Source: Beta vulgaris subsp. vulgaris
Taxonomy: Eukaryota > Streptophyta > Magnoliopsida > Caryophyllales > Amaranthaceae
Assembly: GCF_026745355.1 (NCBI RefSeq)
Contig: NC_079204.1
Location: forward strand, 56,424,342-56,488,341
Reading direction: 5' to 3'
DNA length: 64,000 nt
Shown here: positions 12,359-24,600 of the stretch, piece by piece
Layout: every line of letters begins with the position of its first letter
Numbering within the stretch: position 1 is the stretch's first letter
Program-made: the position numbers and the translations under genes
Notes under the pieces: generated by a model
What the model saw: only the letters and a program-made list of their open reading frames with translations
What the model was told of the DNA's origin: nothing
The model's database searches: none

Positions 12359-12604
12359 GTCCCTGTTCTTTTGGACTTACTTTTAGGGTCTGTTCTCCCC
12401 AACTTATTTTCAGTTCAGTTTATATCAGTTCAGTTTATTTCAGTTCAGCTCTTGACAATACTTTTACTCTCACATATCACTATTCAGTTTAGTTTAGTTC
12501 AGTTCAATTCAATTCAATTCAGTTTAGTTCAGCTGTTTTATGTCGAAGAGAACAGACCCTTAATTCAGCTCATTCAGTTTCTCACAATCCAAAACAACGG
12601 GGCC
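12359..12604. mobile_element. Tourist-like MITE, outer copy of a nested pair
   Basis: The left end GTCCCTGTTCTTTTGGACTT and the reverse of the right end GGCCCCGTTGTTTTGGATTG are inverted repeats. TAA is present on both sides (12356-12358 and 12605-12607). A second element of related type lies inside it. Confidence 0.6.
12386..12559. mobile_element. Tourist-like MITE nested in another MITE
   Basis: The ends GGGTCTGTTCTC and GAGAACAGACCC form an exact 12-base inverted repeat. TTA is duplicated at 12383-12385 and 12560-12562. The interior consists of CAGTTCAGTTT-type short repeats that give a spurious open frame at 12371-12607. Confidence 0.78.
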
Positions 12605-12783
12605 TAAATCGATTGCTTTACGAACTTTCATAGTCATAGAGTTGAAAATTATGAACAAGTATCCTATGTACTACACCCAAAGGCCAAAACCAAATTAGCA
12701 TGTATCTTTTTAAATGAATATGTATCCTTTCGAATGAGTATTTGTACAGTTTTCTAGAAAGAAAGCATGATACATTTACAGAA

Positions 12784-13245
12784 TCCCTGTTTTTTTGGAC
12801 TTATTTTCATTTCAATTACTCTCAACAGTTCAATTTCAAATAATTCAATTCAATTCAATTTAGGCTATATTCAGTTCACCTTATTTTTGCTTATTTCAGA
12901 TCTAATCAGATCAGATCAGAAAAAATAAGTTCAGATCAGATCAGTTCAGATCATGCTTATATTTAAAAAGCATTATATCTTTCATTACATATTAGTAAAA
13001 ATTATAATAATTGAATATTAATAAAGTACTCATTGAGACGAATCAAACAAGACCCCACATGACTATATTTTTTCTTATATATTGAGCAAAATCTAAAAGA
13101 TAAGATCTTGTAATCAGAAAATATAAGTTCAGATCAGATCAGATCAGAAAAAATAAGTTCAGATCAGATCAGATAAGTTCAGATCAGAAAATTTCAGGTG
13201 AACTAAACATAGCCTTAGTTTTTCCGAATCCAAAAGAACGGGACC
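12784..13245. mobile_element. Second Tourist-like outer MITE
   Basis: The left end TCCCTGTTTTTTTGGACTTA and the reverse of the right end GGTCCCGTTCTTTTGGATTC match each other and the outer element at 12359-12604. The target duplication is not clear, so the exact ends are approximate. Confidence 0.5.
12863..13214. mobile_element. MITE with GATCAGATCA repeats nested in a MITE
   Basis: The ends GGCTATATTCAGTTCACC and, in reverse, GGCTATGTTTAGTTCACC are terminal inverted repeats, with TTA on both sides (12860-12862 and 13215-13217). The interior holds repeated runs of GATCAGATCA/GTTCAGATCA, a possible source of unequal copying. Confidence 0.75.
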
Positions 13246-13495
13246 TTAACTTCAAGTATCCATAGAGCTCAGCTGGAGTATATAATTTGTGGTAAACTAC
13301 GCGGTTTTCTACGTTAAATGTTAGTATTTCTATGTTTAGTAATTTTATTACATTATTGGCCAGCTTATGCTCACAAATCCGTGATTTGCGCTTCCGATGC
13401 TCTCCAAGTCCGCATCACACTCACCTAGGAAACTGCTATTTTCTTCACCTTGCAATTGCATGTGCTTACTAGATATCCCAACGGTCTCCAAGAAT

Positions 13496-13506
13496 TTATA
13501 TATATA
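13496..13506 (+). promoter_or_regulatory. Probable TATA box of XTH copy 2
   Basis: The tract TTTATATATATA lies about 105 bases upstream of the ATG at 13611, allowing a leader of roughly 75-80 bases. Confidence 0.5.
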
Positions 13507-13610
13507 CACCTTTCTATACGTTCTTATTCACACAACTACTAAACACAAAATAACACATAATCTTTCTTCATAAGTATAATCTCCCTATTCTTCTTGTGGA
13601 AAAAAAAAAC

Positions 13611-15500
13611 ATGGCACTTCCACCAAATGGGCATCATGCCAAGATGCTCGTTCTCCAAATTGTTATGATTGTTGCTCTTGTACTGAGCTCTACTGCCTAT
13701 GGTGCTGGCAACTTCCGCGACGAGTTCGAACCAACGTTTGGTGACCATAGAGTCCAGATGTCCGGCCCTGGAACCCGTGACCTCTCACTATCCTTAGACA
13801 AGTTTTCTGGGTCCGGATTTCGTTCTAAGAAGGAATATAAGTATGGAAGAATTGATATGCAAATGAAACTCGTTCCTGGTAACGCTGCTGGCACAGTGAC
13901 TACTCTTTATGTAAGTTTTTTTTTTACTTGCTACTTTTTTTTATTAATATACGAACAGATAAAAGACTCTATTACAGTCAATTTGATATTAGATTGTTAC
14001 CATCAAGTAATAAGCTAAGTCATTATGTTATTTTAAAACGACTAGTAAATAGTAACTTGTCGTCATTCTATCTAAGCCGTTTGTTATCACTTTTGTATAA
14101 GTTCTTATTAATCTTAATTCTTGAAAAAACTATTGATACTTATTGATTGATTATTGATGTTGTAATTTGTATTGCAGTTATCATCTGATCAAAGTACAGG
14201 TGTACATGATGAGATTGATTTTGAGTTCTTAGGGAACGTAAGTGGTCAACCTTACACTGTCCATACCAATGTGTTCAGTGAAGGGCAAGGCAATAGAGAA
14301 CAACAATTCCACCTTTGGTTTGATCCATCCCTCAACTTCCATACCTATTCAATTGTTTGGAACCCAAGACTCATCATGTGAGTATTCTACTTATTTAATT
14401 CGAGAATATATTTCTTCATAGTTTCATGTGCATACAATATAACAAAGAAGAAATATGTTTATAAATAAAAATACCATTTTATCTACTTCCACCAGTCTGA
14501 AATAAATAAAAGGCATCTCCTAAAAACAAAAAAAAACTATTATGAGTATGATATACTAACAAAGACGAAGTATGTTTATAAAAAAAAATCATTTTATCTA
14601 CTTCCTTCATTATGAAATAAATGAAACGCTTCTCTTAAAAAGCTCTCACATAAGATAAAGAAGTGTTTCATTTACTTCAGAATGGAGGATTAATAATATT
14701 ATTTTTTGCTACGTTTTTTAGATTAATACGATATCATCTTCAATTTTTCTAAAGAAAATATCCTCTAATCTATTTCTCAATGTCTCCCAAAAATGCTCTT
14801 AAATCCATATTTAAAATTACCAAAATATCCTCAATATGCCGATAAGTTTGATATATATTAAATGAAGATACGAATTAGATTCTTTTAATTAACCTATAAT
14901 TTATGTACCATTTGCCAAAACTTGTCTTTTAATTCACGAGTTTGTCTTGTAACAGACCGCCTATTTTTAAATTAAAATTAGGCAATTAATATTAGAAAGA
15001 GAATTAGTCCAATAATGACTAGGTTAATTTATTTCGATTGGTAACTAATTTAATTCATTTAGTGACCAGGTCTACTTTATTTTATATTAAAATTCGACCA
15101 TCTCTTTTAATAATTTTTGTTAACTCGTCTAATTCACAGGTTCATGGTAGATGAAACACCATTAAGAGTATTCAGAAACTATGAGAATCATGGAATAACA
15201 TTTTTCCCAAAGAAACAATACCAAAGAATTTATGCAAGTCTTTGGAATGCCGATGATTGGGCTACACAAGGTGGATTAGTAAAGACAGATTGGTCTAAAG
15301 CACCATTTGTAGCCAACTATCGCAACTTCAACATTGATACTTCGGCCAATGGAAGTTGGAAGAACCATGATCTTGATGCAAATAGTAGGAGAAGATTGAG
15401 GTGGGTTCAAAAGAACTATATGATTTATAATTATTGTAGTGATTGGAAGAGATTTTCTCAAGCTTTTCCACCAGAGTGCAAACACTCAAAGTTCAATTAA
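13611..15500 (+). CDS. XTH: Xyloglucan endotransglucosylase/hydrolase, copy 2
   Basis: Closest relative of copy 1, encoded divergently 5.3 kb away; it remodels xyloglucan in the wall. Exons 13611-13910, 14178-14377 and 15140-15500 join to 286 residues. Exon borders fall at the same codons as in copy 1 (phase 0 after TTLY, then a split ATG after LI). The first ATG after an A-rich leader is used. A signal peptide covers roughly residues 10-31; the catalytic motif [10 protein letters not shown] has E112 and E116, followed by the glycosylation site NVS at 120-122. The C-terminal domain contains [11 protein letters not shown] and the cysteines of the XET C-terminal fold. The mature N-terminus reads FGDHR in place of the usual WGDGR. 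Introns are shorter (267 and 762 bp) than in copy 1, showing how much of copy 1's length is inserted repeats. No break is seen. Confidence 0.94.
14434..14640. repeat. Tandem duplication in XTH copy 2 intron 2
   Basis: A segment beginning AACAAAGAAGAAATATGTTT and running to TCTCCTAAAA is repeated about 117 bases later as AACAAAGACGAAGTATGTTT to TCTCTTAAAA. The second copy is followed by a GAAGTGTTTCATTTACTTC segment that is an inverted match to its own middle, hinting at a Stowaway-like origin. Confidence 0.5.
14937..15115. repeat. Dispersed 180-bp repeat, copy A (in XTH intron)
   Basis: Begins GAGTTTGTCTTGTAACAGAC and ends near CTCTTTTAATAATTTTTG. Near-identical order and wording occurs at 16858-17052 and 36121-36297. 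The central motif AGTGACNAGGT and the flanking TTTTAAATTAAAATTAGG are shared by all. The ends resemble inverted repeats, so it is probably a MITE family. Confidence 0.6.
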
Positions 15501-16857
15501 GGAGGTTGATCAAAAATAATATGGCATGGCTACTTTTTTTCACATTATATTGTATTATGATTTATCTATTCATATGAATTTTGATTATTTGTATTATTAT
15601 GTTTTAATTATTGAATGGAAATAAATTCATTTTATTCATCGTTGATACAAAGAAAAATGTTTCTTGTATTGTTATTCCATTGTTATATTTATATCCATGT
15701 TAGTCAAGATTATTCAATTAAGAATGATGGTTTATTTTCATGCTTGTCATATTTTCTCATATAAAAAGACCTTTTTTTTAACTACTCCGTGGACATTTTA
15801 CAAACCATGATTTACGTGACAAATAATCTTCAAACACGAGTAATATTTAACGACCACTTAGGCAAATGGGTATGGAGATATATATTCTTGTTATTTTGGT
15901 TTTAAAACACACATCTCTAATTAACTCAGCAACATCATCAGGCAAAATATATATAAAAATTACAAGACAGTCACCGACAATATATATCTACTTTTTGCCA
16001 AATTTTATAAAATAGAGAGCCTATTTACAAATTACAATTTATCAATTAATCTGATTATTATCGGATTTAACAAAGATGGGAGCTTAACTTAAACCCATAA
16101 TAGTACAAATTATAGATGAAAAAGTTCATTCACTTATTAGGCTCAATTCTCTTAAATCTAATTTTGTTGAATTTATCTTACTTTCGTTAAATTTTACTTA
16201 TTCTCGCCAAACTTAAGTTTTTCGAACTAAATTATTTTTATAAAATTAAGAATTTTGCTAAAATTTATTCCATACACTACTTTTACTGTTTTTACATTCG
16301 ATTATTAATTTTTCTTAAATTGGTGAACCACGTAAATCCATTGTCTACTTTTACTGTTTTTACATTCGATTATTTGTTTCTTTCTCACGTCTGTTATAAC
16401 AATTTTGCTGAAATTTATTTCATATACTACTTGCTTGTTTATAGTTTTCTTCAACTATATTAAAAGAACTTGGATTACTGAGCTAACAAGTAACAAATCT
16501 CCTACACCAAATCTCCGATTATTATAACTTATAAGTCGTTGATGTTGCGGACCTTGCGGTGCATGAGTCAGTAACTGTAATAGTATTATTCTTGGGAGAT
16601 ATTTGTTCCACCGTGTGTTCACCCATCAATGGATTACTAAAAATAAAACTACAAGATAATGTCGTAATACCATATGATGATTAGTACTACTAGAAGTATA
16701 AAAGATTAATAAATCTAGCTACGTATGAAGACGCATGTTATATAGATCCAAAAAGTATAGAATCGTTCCATTTGTAACTGGATACAGCGCAAATGATATA
16801 TTTTTTTTAAAAAAAAAGACATCCAACAAAACAACCAAAATACTAGTAGTTCATAAT
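15501..16857. other. 3' flank of XTH copy 2 and AT-rich DNA
   Basis: Follows the TAA at 15498-15500. AATAAA-like motifs (for example GAAATAAATTC near 15620) could serve polyadenylation. No further gene is seen. The segment ACTACTTTTACTGTTTTTACATTCGATTATT is roughly repeated near 16275 and 16348. Confidence 0.4.
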
Positions 16858-17052
16858 TTATTGTTGAGTTTATCTTGTAATTGAGACCACCTACTTTTAA
16901 ATTAAAATTAGGTAATGGTATTAAGCTTAATATTAAAAAGAGAATTAGTCCAATAGTGACTAGATAGGTTAATTTCTTTAGGTGATCAGTTTAACCTATT
17001 TAGTGACTAGGTATACTTTTATATTAAAATTAGACCGTCTTTTTTAATAATT
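16858..17052. repeat. Dispersed 180-bp repeat, copy B
   Basis: Same family as 14937-15115: starts GAGTTTATCTTGTAATTGAG, has TTTTAAATTAAAATTAGG and AGTGACTAGGTATAC, and ends GACCGTCTTTTTTAATAATT. Confidence 0.62.
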
Positions 17053-18100
17053 TTTGTTTATTATTTTATGTACTTATAAAAGAAAGAAAAAGAAACTTAT
17101 TTTGGAGGTAATCTTGTTCCTTTTAGTTTGTTTAGTGCAACTTTCATGGTATTGACTAATAATATCTTTAATTACGTACAACTAAAAATTATAAAGGTTT
17201 TTTAACAAGAATATGTAATATAAACTTTTGACCGTTCTCGCGCAATAATAAAAACTTTTGATTATTATGTAATAATACAAATTATACATCAAAATTCCTC
17301 CTGTAGGGCAATATCGGTTGTTAACTTGCTGTAGGAGGTAAACAAGCTGACATGGCACTCTCTAGGACACGTGTCCCTTTTTTATTGGTTGATTTTTTAA
17401 TTTTTATTTATATTTGAAAAACGAAAAAAAAGGATTTTTTTCTTTCTCCCTCACACACCCCATGCACCCCCGACCCTGCCCACCCTTCCATCAACTAATC
17501 TCTCTCTTCGTCCTCTCCCCAGCACCTCCACAGAATCCCCTCCCCCATCCCGAAACTACAACTGCCACCAACCTTCACGATTTCCGCCGCGGAACCCTGA
17601 TGTGTTACCGGCAACCTCCTCTCTCATCACCTCCTCCCTCGTTAGAGTCGCTGCCACCATCTCTAACCTTATCAAAGTCGCGCGTCCCTCCATGAAATTG
17701 AAACCCTAGAACATATAATTTCAAGTTGAGCTTGAAAACTCGGATCTACAAAAAAAAAATGGTGAAAGATGGAAGGTAGCAGGTCCGGTGCTGGTTACAT
17801 GGTGGTGAGGGTTGGGTGAGAGGGTGGTTACGGCCCTTACGAGGTGGGTTTGTGGTGGCTGCAAGTTGGGTGGAATGGGTTTTGGATGGTTATGGTGGGG
17901 GTGAGGGTTGGGAAAGGGGTGGGGTTTCAGATTTTCAATTGGTTGGCTAGGGGGGTGGAGGAAGAGATTTTGGAGTTAATTTTAATTACCTATTTTACTA
18001 TTTATGAGGGCGGTCTACTATTTGTTCTAAAAGTTGGTTATATGATTCCTAATTATCCATTTTACTATACTTTTCTCTGTCTTACTTAATAAAAAAGAAT
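17053..18100. other. Intergenic DNA with a C-rich then G-rich island
   Basis: From about 17440 the plus strand is very C-rich (CCCTCCCCC motifs) and from 17780 to 17960 very G-rich (GGTGGGG). The open frames 17414-17695 (proline-rich, 93 codons) and 17844-18089 have no recognisable domain. They could be part of an expressed leader or a captured gene fragment; I cannot tell which and do not call a gene. Confidence 0.35.
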
Positions 18101-19353
18101 ACAAAAAATATTGTATATTTACCAAGATTCATTCTCACATGAGGTACTCTTTAGTTTCCCCTTCCCCTCAATTCCTAATAGGAAGAACAAAAAGAAACAT
18201 AAGGAGTATTTAATATTTATATTAGTGTGAAATTATGGTCAAAATTTTACAAGTTTGACCAATACTATCAAAAGAGGAAGCTAAAAGAACTGAGGGAGTC
18301 TGGTAATATATAGGGGACAAGACTCGATCTATTAAATGGGTGGATTAACCAGCTCTAATAGACTCTAATAGATAGTGAAGTCCAACTCGACCAACTTAAA
18401 TACTTAATTATATATATCTCTGTTACATAAGTGACGGGGAAGGAAGATGGTGTTCCCCTTACAAAAAGTCTGATATACCCTTAATGAACTTGAATTATCG
18501 TAAATATATTAAATAATCTTTTCTTCTTCCTACTTGCCATATATATTGAACAATGTAATAATGTAATTACATTTGAAATTTCAATTAAATATCAAATTAA
18601 AGAGAATAATTTCCTCTTCTTACCTATGTGTGAAAAACTCTGATAAAAAATTAAATTGACAATATAACTTGATTGTCACAATCAGAAGAAAAAAAAAACT
18701 TAAAGTTCATATTAATAATTATATATATTGACAATATTTTAAAACCTCAATGTTGATTATTATTTGGTAATCTCTATTATATAAACCAGACTCTTCCACT
18801 CTATTAAATATTCAACGATTCAACCTCATACAAAAGTTCTCCGACTTTATTTGAGCACAAACTTTCTTCTGCTTTAAATTTCCTTTTCTCAATACTATAT
18901 TTGAATAATGATGAAAAAATAACTAGAAAAAATCAATGAAACAATTAGTTAAGAAAAATATATTATAATATTAAAAATAATTATAAATGTCTATTCGACT
19001 TAAACTTCTTGTAACACCGATAAATAATTATTTGAGAAAAAAACGTTAATTTGACACGCACGCATAACATGAAAAAAATGCTAATATAGATAGATAGCAA
19101 GTAGGTGATCAATATATCTTCATATATATTCCCGTTGCTAAAAAATAAATATCTTCTTAGTTTGATAGTGGCAATTATTTGAACAACCTCTAAAATCATG
19201 TATTTGTATTAAATCTTTGTTCACTTATTGATATTATATATTCCATATATCTCATTTATCTACAACAGTACTTAACATTTAGAATAGTAGTAAAGGGAGT
19301 TACAAACAAAGCCCGTGCAAGGAAAGGCTTAATCGCCGCGGCCTTTCTTCTGG
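18101..19353. other. AT-rich intergenic DNA
   Basis: No gene or bounded repeat is recognised; several AAAAAA and TATATA tracts. Confidence 0.4.
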
Positions 19354-19466
19354 TTGTTATCAATTTGGGCCTCCAACTATTGACTGGCTCTTGTTATCTA
19401 TTTGGGCCTCTAACCATTGACTGGGCTCTTGTTATCAATATGGATTTCTTACCATTGACTGGGCTC
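19354..19466. repeat. Three tandem ~38-bp units
   Basis: Units start TTGTTATCAATTTGGGCCTC at 19354, TTGTTATCTATTTGGGCCTC at 19391 and TTGTTATCAATATGGATTTC at 19429, each ending in ATTGACTGGGCTC or a one-base variant. Confidence 0.75.
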
Positions 19467-19587
19467 TTACCGAAAACCTAGACTGCATCTTTACGTATCT
19501 AAGAGTACTCACTAGTGCACTAGTGTACTACCACTCATAATACAGACTACAGAGTAGTGCTTATCAACTCGGATGATGCATATATAT

Positions 19588-19875
19588 TCGAGGTGATCAA
19601 AAGTGGGTCGGATCGGGTTTGGTTGGGGTTCCACCAGCGAAAATTGGCCATTAATCGAATTGTCCTAAATTTTTGTATCCAAAGCCCGTTTGTTTTAGAT
19701 TAAAATAATGGTCTTTTCAGACCAAAATTTGAAGTAAAAAGCCAAAATTTGAACTGAAAAGTCATTCCAAAACCCAATAAAATCGAACTGGGCTGGACTC
19801 GAACGTGCCCAAAAAACCTGCCCAAACCTGGACATTTTTCGAGCTCGGAGGTCGGATTCACTTTGACCGGGTATA
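19588..19875. mobile_element. Possible hAT-like GGGTCGG-type element
   Basis: The left part GGTGATCAAAAGTGGGTCGG and the reverse of the right part CCGGTCAAAGTGAATCCGAC are similar. The composition matches the GGGTC/CCCGACC elements at 346-843 and 33220-33522. No clear target duplication is seen. Confidence 0.35.
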
Positions 19876-21300
19876 ATATACATATCTTAAAATTATGAAC
19901 TTTTTAAAACTCAACTATTACAATTTTGAATGACAAAATTAGGTGTAGTTATCCATTGAAGGATACAAAATTTAATGTAACTGAAGTAGTTTTGATTGTG
20001 AACTTAAGCCTTATATCGATATCTAGATCGGTGGTTGAAGAGTGACTTTTGAATATGAAGTATTATGTTCCGGGATCCAAAATTACATCATAGAGGTTGA
20101 AGACCTGTTTTAAGAAAATGGATTGAAATTTGCGACTTTATAAAAAAAGGTTTATCGTCGTTTTTATTTATCTTATTTTGTTGTGCCTCTAAGGATGTAC
20201 ATTACACTAATTGTGCTGACAATGTAGTATACTTTTATATAGGTCATATATGAATCATGAGCACATCTATCCTATAAACGCTCCAACATGAACGATCCCG
20301 AATCCCAATCAAATTCATTTTACGATTGTAATAAAAAAGTAAAGTATAACTTGCACAAGAAGAATCAATATAAGTTTTTTGTGCACACGATTGAATTATA
20401 TTTTTGTTACAACCATAGAAATTTTAACTTTGACTATGAGTAATTTGGTTGCAATAAATTTATCCCATGCAACCACTACATAAACAAAGTATTCTGAATC
20501 TATACACATATTGTTATGCAACTCACTTTCAAGTCATTCCACATGTAATGTGACCACTTTAGCAATTACAAATTGGTTTGAAATACTCATGAAATTTGTC
20601 ATCGCATAGTGTTAACCATCATTCCCCCAATCGTAAAGTTAGTTCACCACCTATATAATGATTCTCATTAATGTGGTTATCACAAGTCCAACTCCTATCA
20701 TTCCAACTTGTTCAACCTTCACTTGCATAATCAAGTCAATCTTCACTTCACATCAAACTAATTAACCAACCAAATTCTTAAAACAATTCAACCAACATCC
20801 AACCTATTCCTAATGCAATTTTATCTCAAACGTAAATAAAACTGTAGTAATTAGTCTATTATCAATCTATCAATCAATCATCACTCATTCCATCGAGTAT
20901 CATTTTTCATTATACATCCGAGTGTACCTAAATTCGACGACTTTTTTTACTATCTCCACCAAAGTTTTATTTGGGTCCCCCATTACACCACCACCACCAT
21001 TACCAAGAAAGAAAAAGAACTTTACTTACCCTCTTCTCTCAATCCTTTGATCTGGTAGTGAGAATATTTCTTCTCTTTCTCTCTCCTATTTTTTCTTCAA
21101 TAGGGTTCTTAACTTGTTTTCAAGATTATACATATATCTGAAACCCTAATTTTCGATTACAATTCACGACTTTAGATTCATCCAATCGAACCTTCATTTC
21201 TGAAAGTTGACGAATAATCAAATTTCACACCATCAAATTACTTTTCTCCGAATTTGAGGAGCAGAGAAGAAGTGTGAGAAATTAAGATTTTTCGACGAGT
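19876..21300. other. Upstream region of the RING ligase gene
   Basis: AT-rich intergenic DNA that becomes CT-rich from about 21020 (TTCTTCTCTTTCTCTCTCC), typical of a plant 5' leader. A leader exon ending at 21331 (AAG|GTTTGT) followed by an intron 21332-21677 (ending GGACAG) is plausible from splice-site wording. Confidence 0.45.
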
Positions 21301-21681
21301 TTTGGAATCAGGATCTTTCAGAATCTCGAAGGTTTGTTTTGGAGTAAATTTTAATTTAAGTTTAAGATTGAATTTTTTTAGCTTAAGCGTATTTAATTGA
21401 GTATGAATTCAGAATTTTATTATTGTTTATTAGTAAATTTTTTCATTGTTGAACTTAGAAGAAATAGGATTTATATGATTAAAAAAAAGAGTAAGTTCTT
21501 GGATTGTTTTGGAATCTTTGTTAGTATTGCTTATGTAAGTGGGATTGTATGAGAAAGTGTAACAGTGTGTGATTGATTGTTAAGAATTGTTTTGGATTGT
21601 TTGGCAATGTAATGTGTTAATATCTGATGAAATGTACTTGTGTATGTGTATTTGGTTGTTGTTGTTTTAATGGACAGCTGA

Positions 21682-24600
21682 ATGATGGCATCCATGGTAG
21701 CGAAAGCGAGTACTAGTAGTTGTGGTCCATTATCTCCTTTGTCTGTTCAAGAGAAAGGGAGTCGGAATAAGCGAAAATTTCGAGCTGATCCACCATTAAA
21801 TGACCATAATAAGGTTTTACCCTCAAACTTAAATGATGGGTCGAGTTATGAATTTTCAGCTGAAAAATTTGAGATGGCAGCTAGTCATGCTCACTTGCCT
21901 AGTCCTTGTGATGTCTGTGGTGTATATCAAGACCATTCCGACAGTTTGAAACTTGACCTTGGATTGTCGAGTGCTTCTATGGGGGATTCGTCTGAGGTGG
22001 GTTCTAGTCGTCCTAGAGAGGAAGTAGAAAGTGATGAGTTTCAAGATGCTGATTGGAGTGATCTTACTGAAAGTCAGTTGGAGGAGCTTGTTTTGAGCAA
22101 TCTCGATGCTATATTCAAGAGTGCTATTAAGAAGATTGTCGCATGTGGATACACAGAAGAAGTTGCTACCAGGGCTGTTTTAAGGTCCGGTCTTTGTTAT
22201 GGGTCAAAAGATACTGTATCTAATATTGTGGATAATGCTTTGGTATTTCTTAGGAGTGGGCAAGATATTAATCCTTCAAGGGAGCATTGTTTCGAGGATC
22301 TACAGCAGTTGGAGAAGTATGTGCTGGCAGAGTTGGTATGTGTTCTCCGAGAGGTCAGGCCTTTCTTCAGCACCGGAGATGCAATGTGGTGTTTGCTAAT
22401 TTGTGACATGAATGTGTCACATGCCTGTGCCATGGATGGTGACCCCTTAAGTAGTTTGATCGGTGACAGTTCTCCAAATGATAGTTCATCTTGTCCCTCT
22501 CAGCCCCAATTTAAAGCTGAGTCCAATAGTACAGAGGTGAGTCTTCCTAGACTCTCTAAAGCAGCTCCAACAATTCCATGCAATGTAAATCAGACTGACT
22601 CAGTTGCTGGAGTTCCAAACCTCACCAAGACAAAGAGTTCCCTTGTTTCGAATGGGCCAACTTCAGATAAAGACGGCTCAACGTCTTCATCATCTAATTC
22701 TATAGATAAGCCTTTCAGTGCAGTAGGTATATCACGCTCTCTTTCCCTAGATGAAAAGTTTGTGTCAAGCAGGAAGACACATTCTAGCAGCTCAAAGAGA
22801 GAATCTACGCTTCGACAGAAATCCCTTCATTTAGAGAAAAGCTACAGGTCGTCTGGGGCAAAAGGGTCTTTTAGAACGGCAAAGTTCAGTGGTTACATCT
22901 TGGATAAAAGAATCAGACCTACATCTGAGTCAGCCGGTCTTAATTTGAAGAATGCTTCCCTAAAAATTAGCAAAGCAATGGCGATGGGATTGGAATTGGC
23001 CCATGAAAATGGAAGCCTCAGTTTCTCTGCCTGTCCTGCGTTGTCTTCCTCTTCTCCTCCAATTAATCTAGATGCCCGAAGTACCATTTCTTCAATAACC
23101 AAAACAGATCATACTCCAGCTGCACCAGTGGCCAAATCCAAACTAGCAGTGTCAGCTGCTGATACTGAACTTTCTCTTTCTTTGCCAACAAAAGCCAATC
23201 CTCTTCAAAAGAATCCAAGCTGTAGTAGTGACGCTCCTATTCCAAGCACTGCTGGGACTCCCTATGATAAGTCTCTGGCTCAGTGGGTGCCACATGATAA
23301 TAAAGATGAGATGATTATGAAGCTGGTGCCAAGGATTCGGGAACTTCAACACCAGCTTCAGGAATGGACGGAGTGGGCTAACCGAAAGGTAATGCAGGCT
23401 GCCAGGAGATTGGGCAAGGATAAAGCTGAACTCAAGACTTTGAGGCAAGAAAAGGAGGAAGTAGAACGGCTCAAGAAGGAGAAGCAAACTTTAGAGGAGA
23501 ACACCATGAAGAAGCTTTCTGAGATGGCGAATGCACTGGGTAAGGCTAGTGGACAGGTTGACCGAGCCAATGCCGCTGTCCGGAGGCTTGAGGGGGAGAA
23601 TTCAGCGCTCAGGCAAGAGATGGAAGCTGCCAAGTTACGAGCAGCAGAGTCTGCTGCAAGCTGTCAGGAGGTCTCAAAGCGAGAGAAGAAGACATTGATG
23701 AAGTTTCAGTCATGGGAAAAGCAGAAAGGCATGTTCCAGGAGGAGCTTGGTGCCGAGAAACGCAAGTTATCTCAACTTCAGCAGGAGCTTGAACTAGCTA
23801 AAGATCTTTACAATCAGCTTGAGGTATGTGTATTCTCAGATTTGATCCTGCATTTTTTGTCTGTATCCTCTCATTTCAAATCGACTGTAGCTATAGTGTT
23901 GCGTGTCTGTGTATTTAATGCAATTGCTTGCTTAGTTTTGAAAACAATATACAATCTGAATACGGGGGTGTAAATCGGTGGATTTTGGAGGTTCCTGCTG
24001 GCTGCTAATGCCAGTCAACACAAATTTACTACATGCTTTGATGCTGTTACTCACCCAATTCTGAAGCACTACTCTTACTAACTTAGGAGTCATGATATTA
24101 TAATATGTGTAGGAAGAAGGAAAAGAAGTTAAGCAATATTTAGGAGCTGGAGCAAATTACCTTCTAGTCTGTCTGACAGTAGCAAATGCCCAATAAGACT
24201 CTTGCTTACATTGCCAATGCAATGATGAGGAAATATTAGGAGGAAACTTGCATTAGTGGCTTCTAGTTGTGTATTATATATAGAAGATGAATACATAATT
24301 ATATAAATATATGTTTCATTAATCCATAACTAGAAACTAATTAATTAATCAGCATAGTGGCAATCCCAATGCATAATTGCAAGAATTTACAATGAAATGA
24401 ATGCCCCCTTCCCTCATTAATATATATTCATATGACTACAAATTAGCCCAATGTGATGTCCCCTTTATGTTCTTTATTGTTTGGTGTGTGAATGTTGATT
24501 TATTTCCTGCAATTGGTGTTTCCCTCTACTTATTTGAAGCCATTTATCTACTCTCTTGACCCCAATTTTTTTATAGCAGCATTATATAATGGAATATTAC

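Noticed and set aside
17414..17695. Proline-rich open frame of 93 codons
   Set aside because: Caused by a C-rich tract; no conserved motif, no splice context, and no continuing exon recognised.
22893..23633. Antisense open frames under the RING gene
   Set aside because: Shadows of a well-supported coding exon on the other strand.
23824..23973. Extension of the RING exon to the stop at 23973
   Set aside because: A GTATGT donor at 23824 and family sequence resuming exactly at 27732 show this is intron; the extension has no coiled-coil or family wording.
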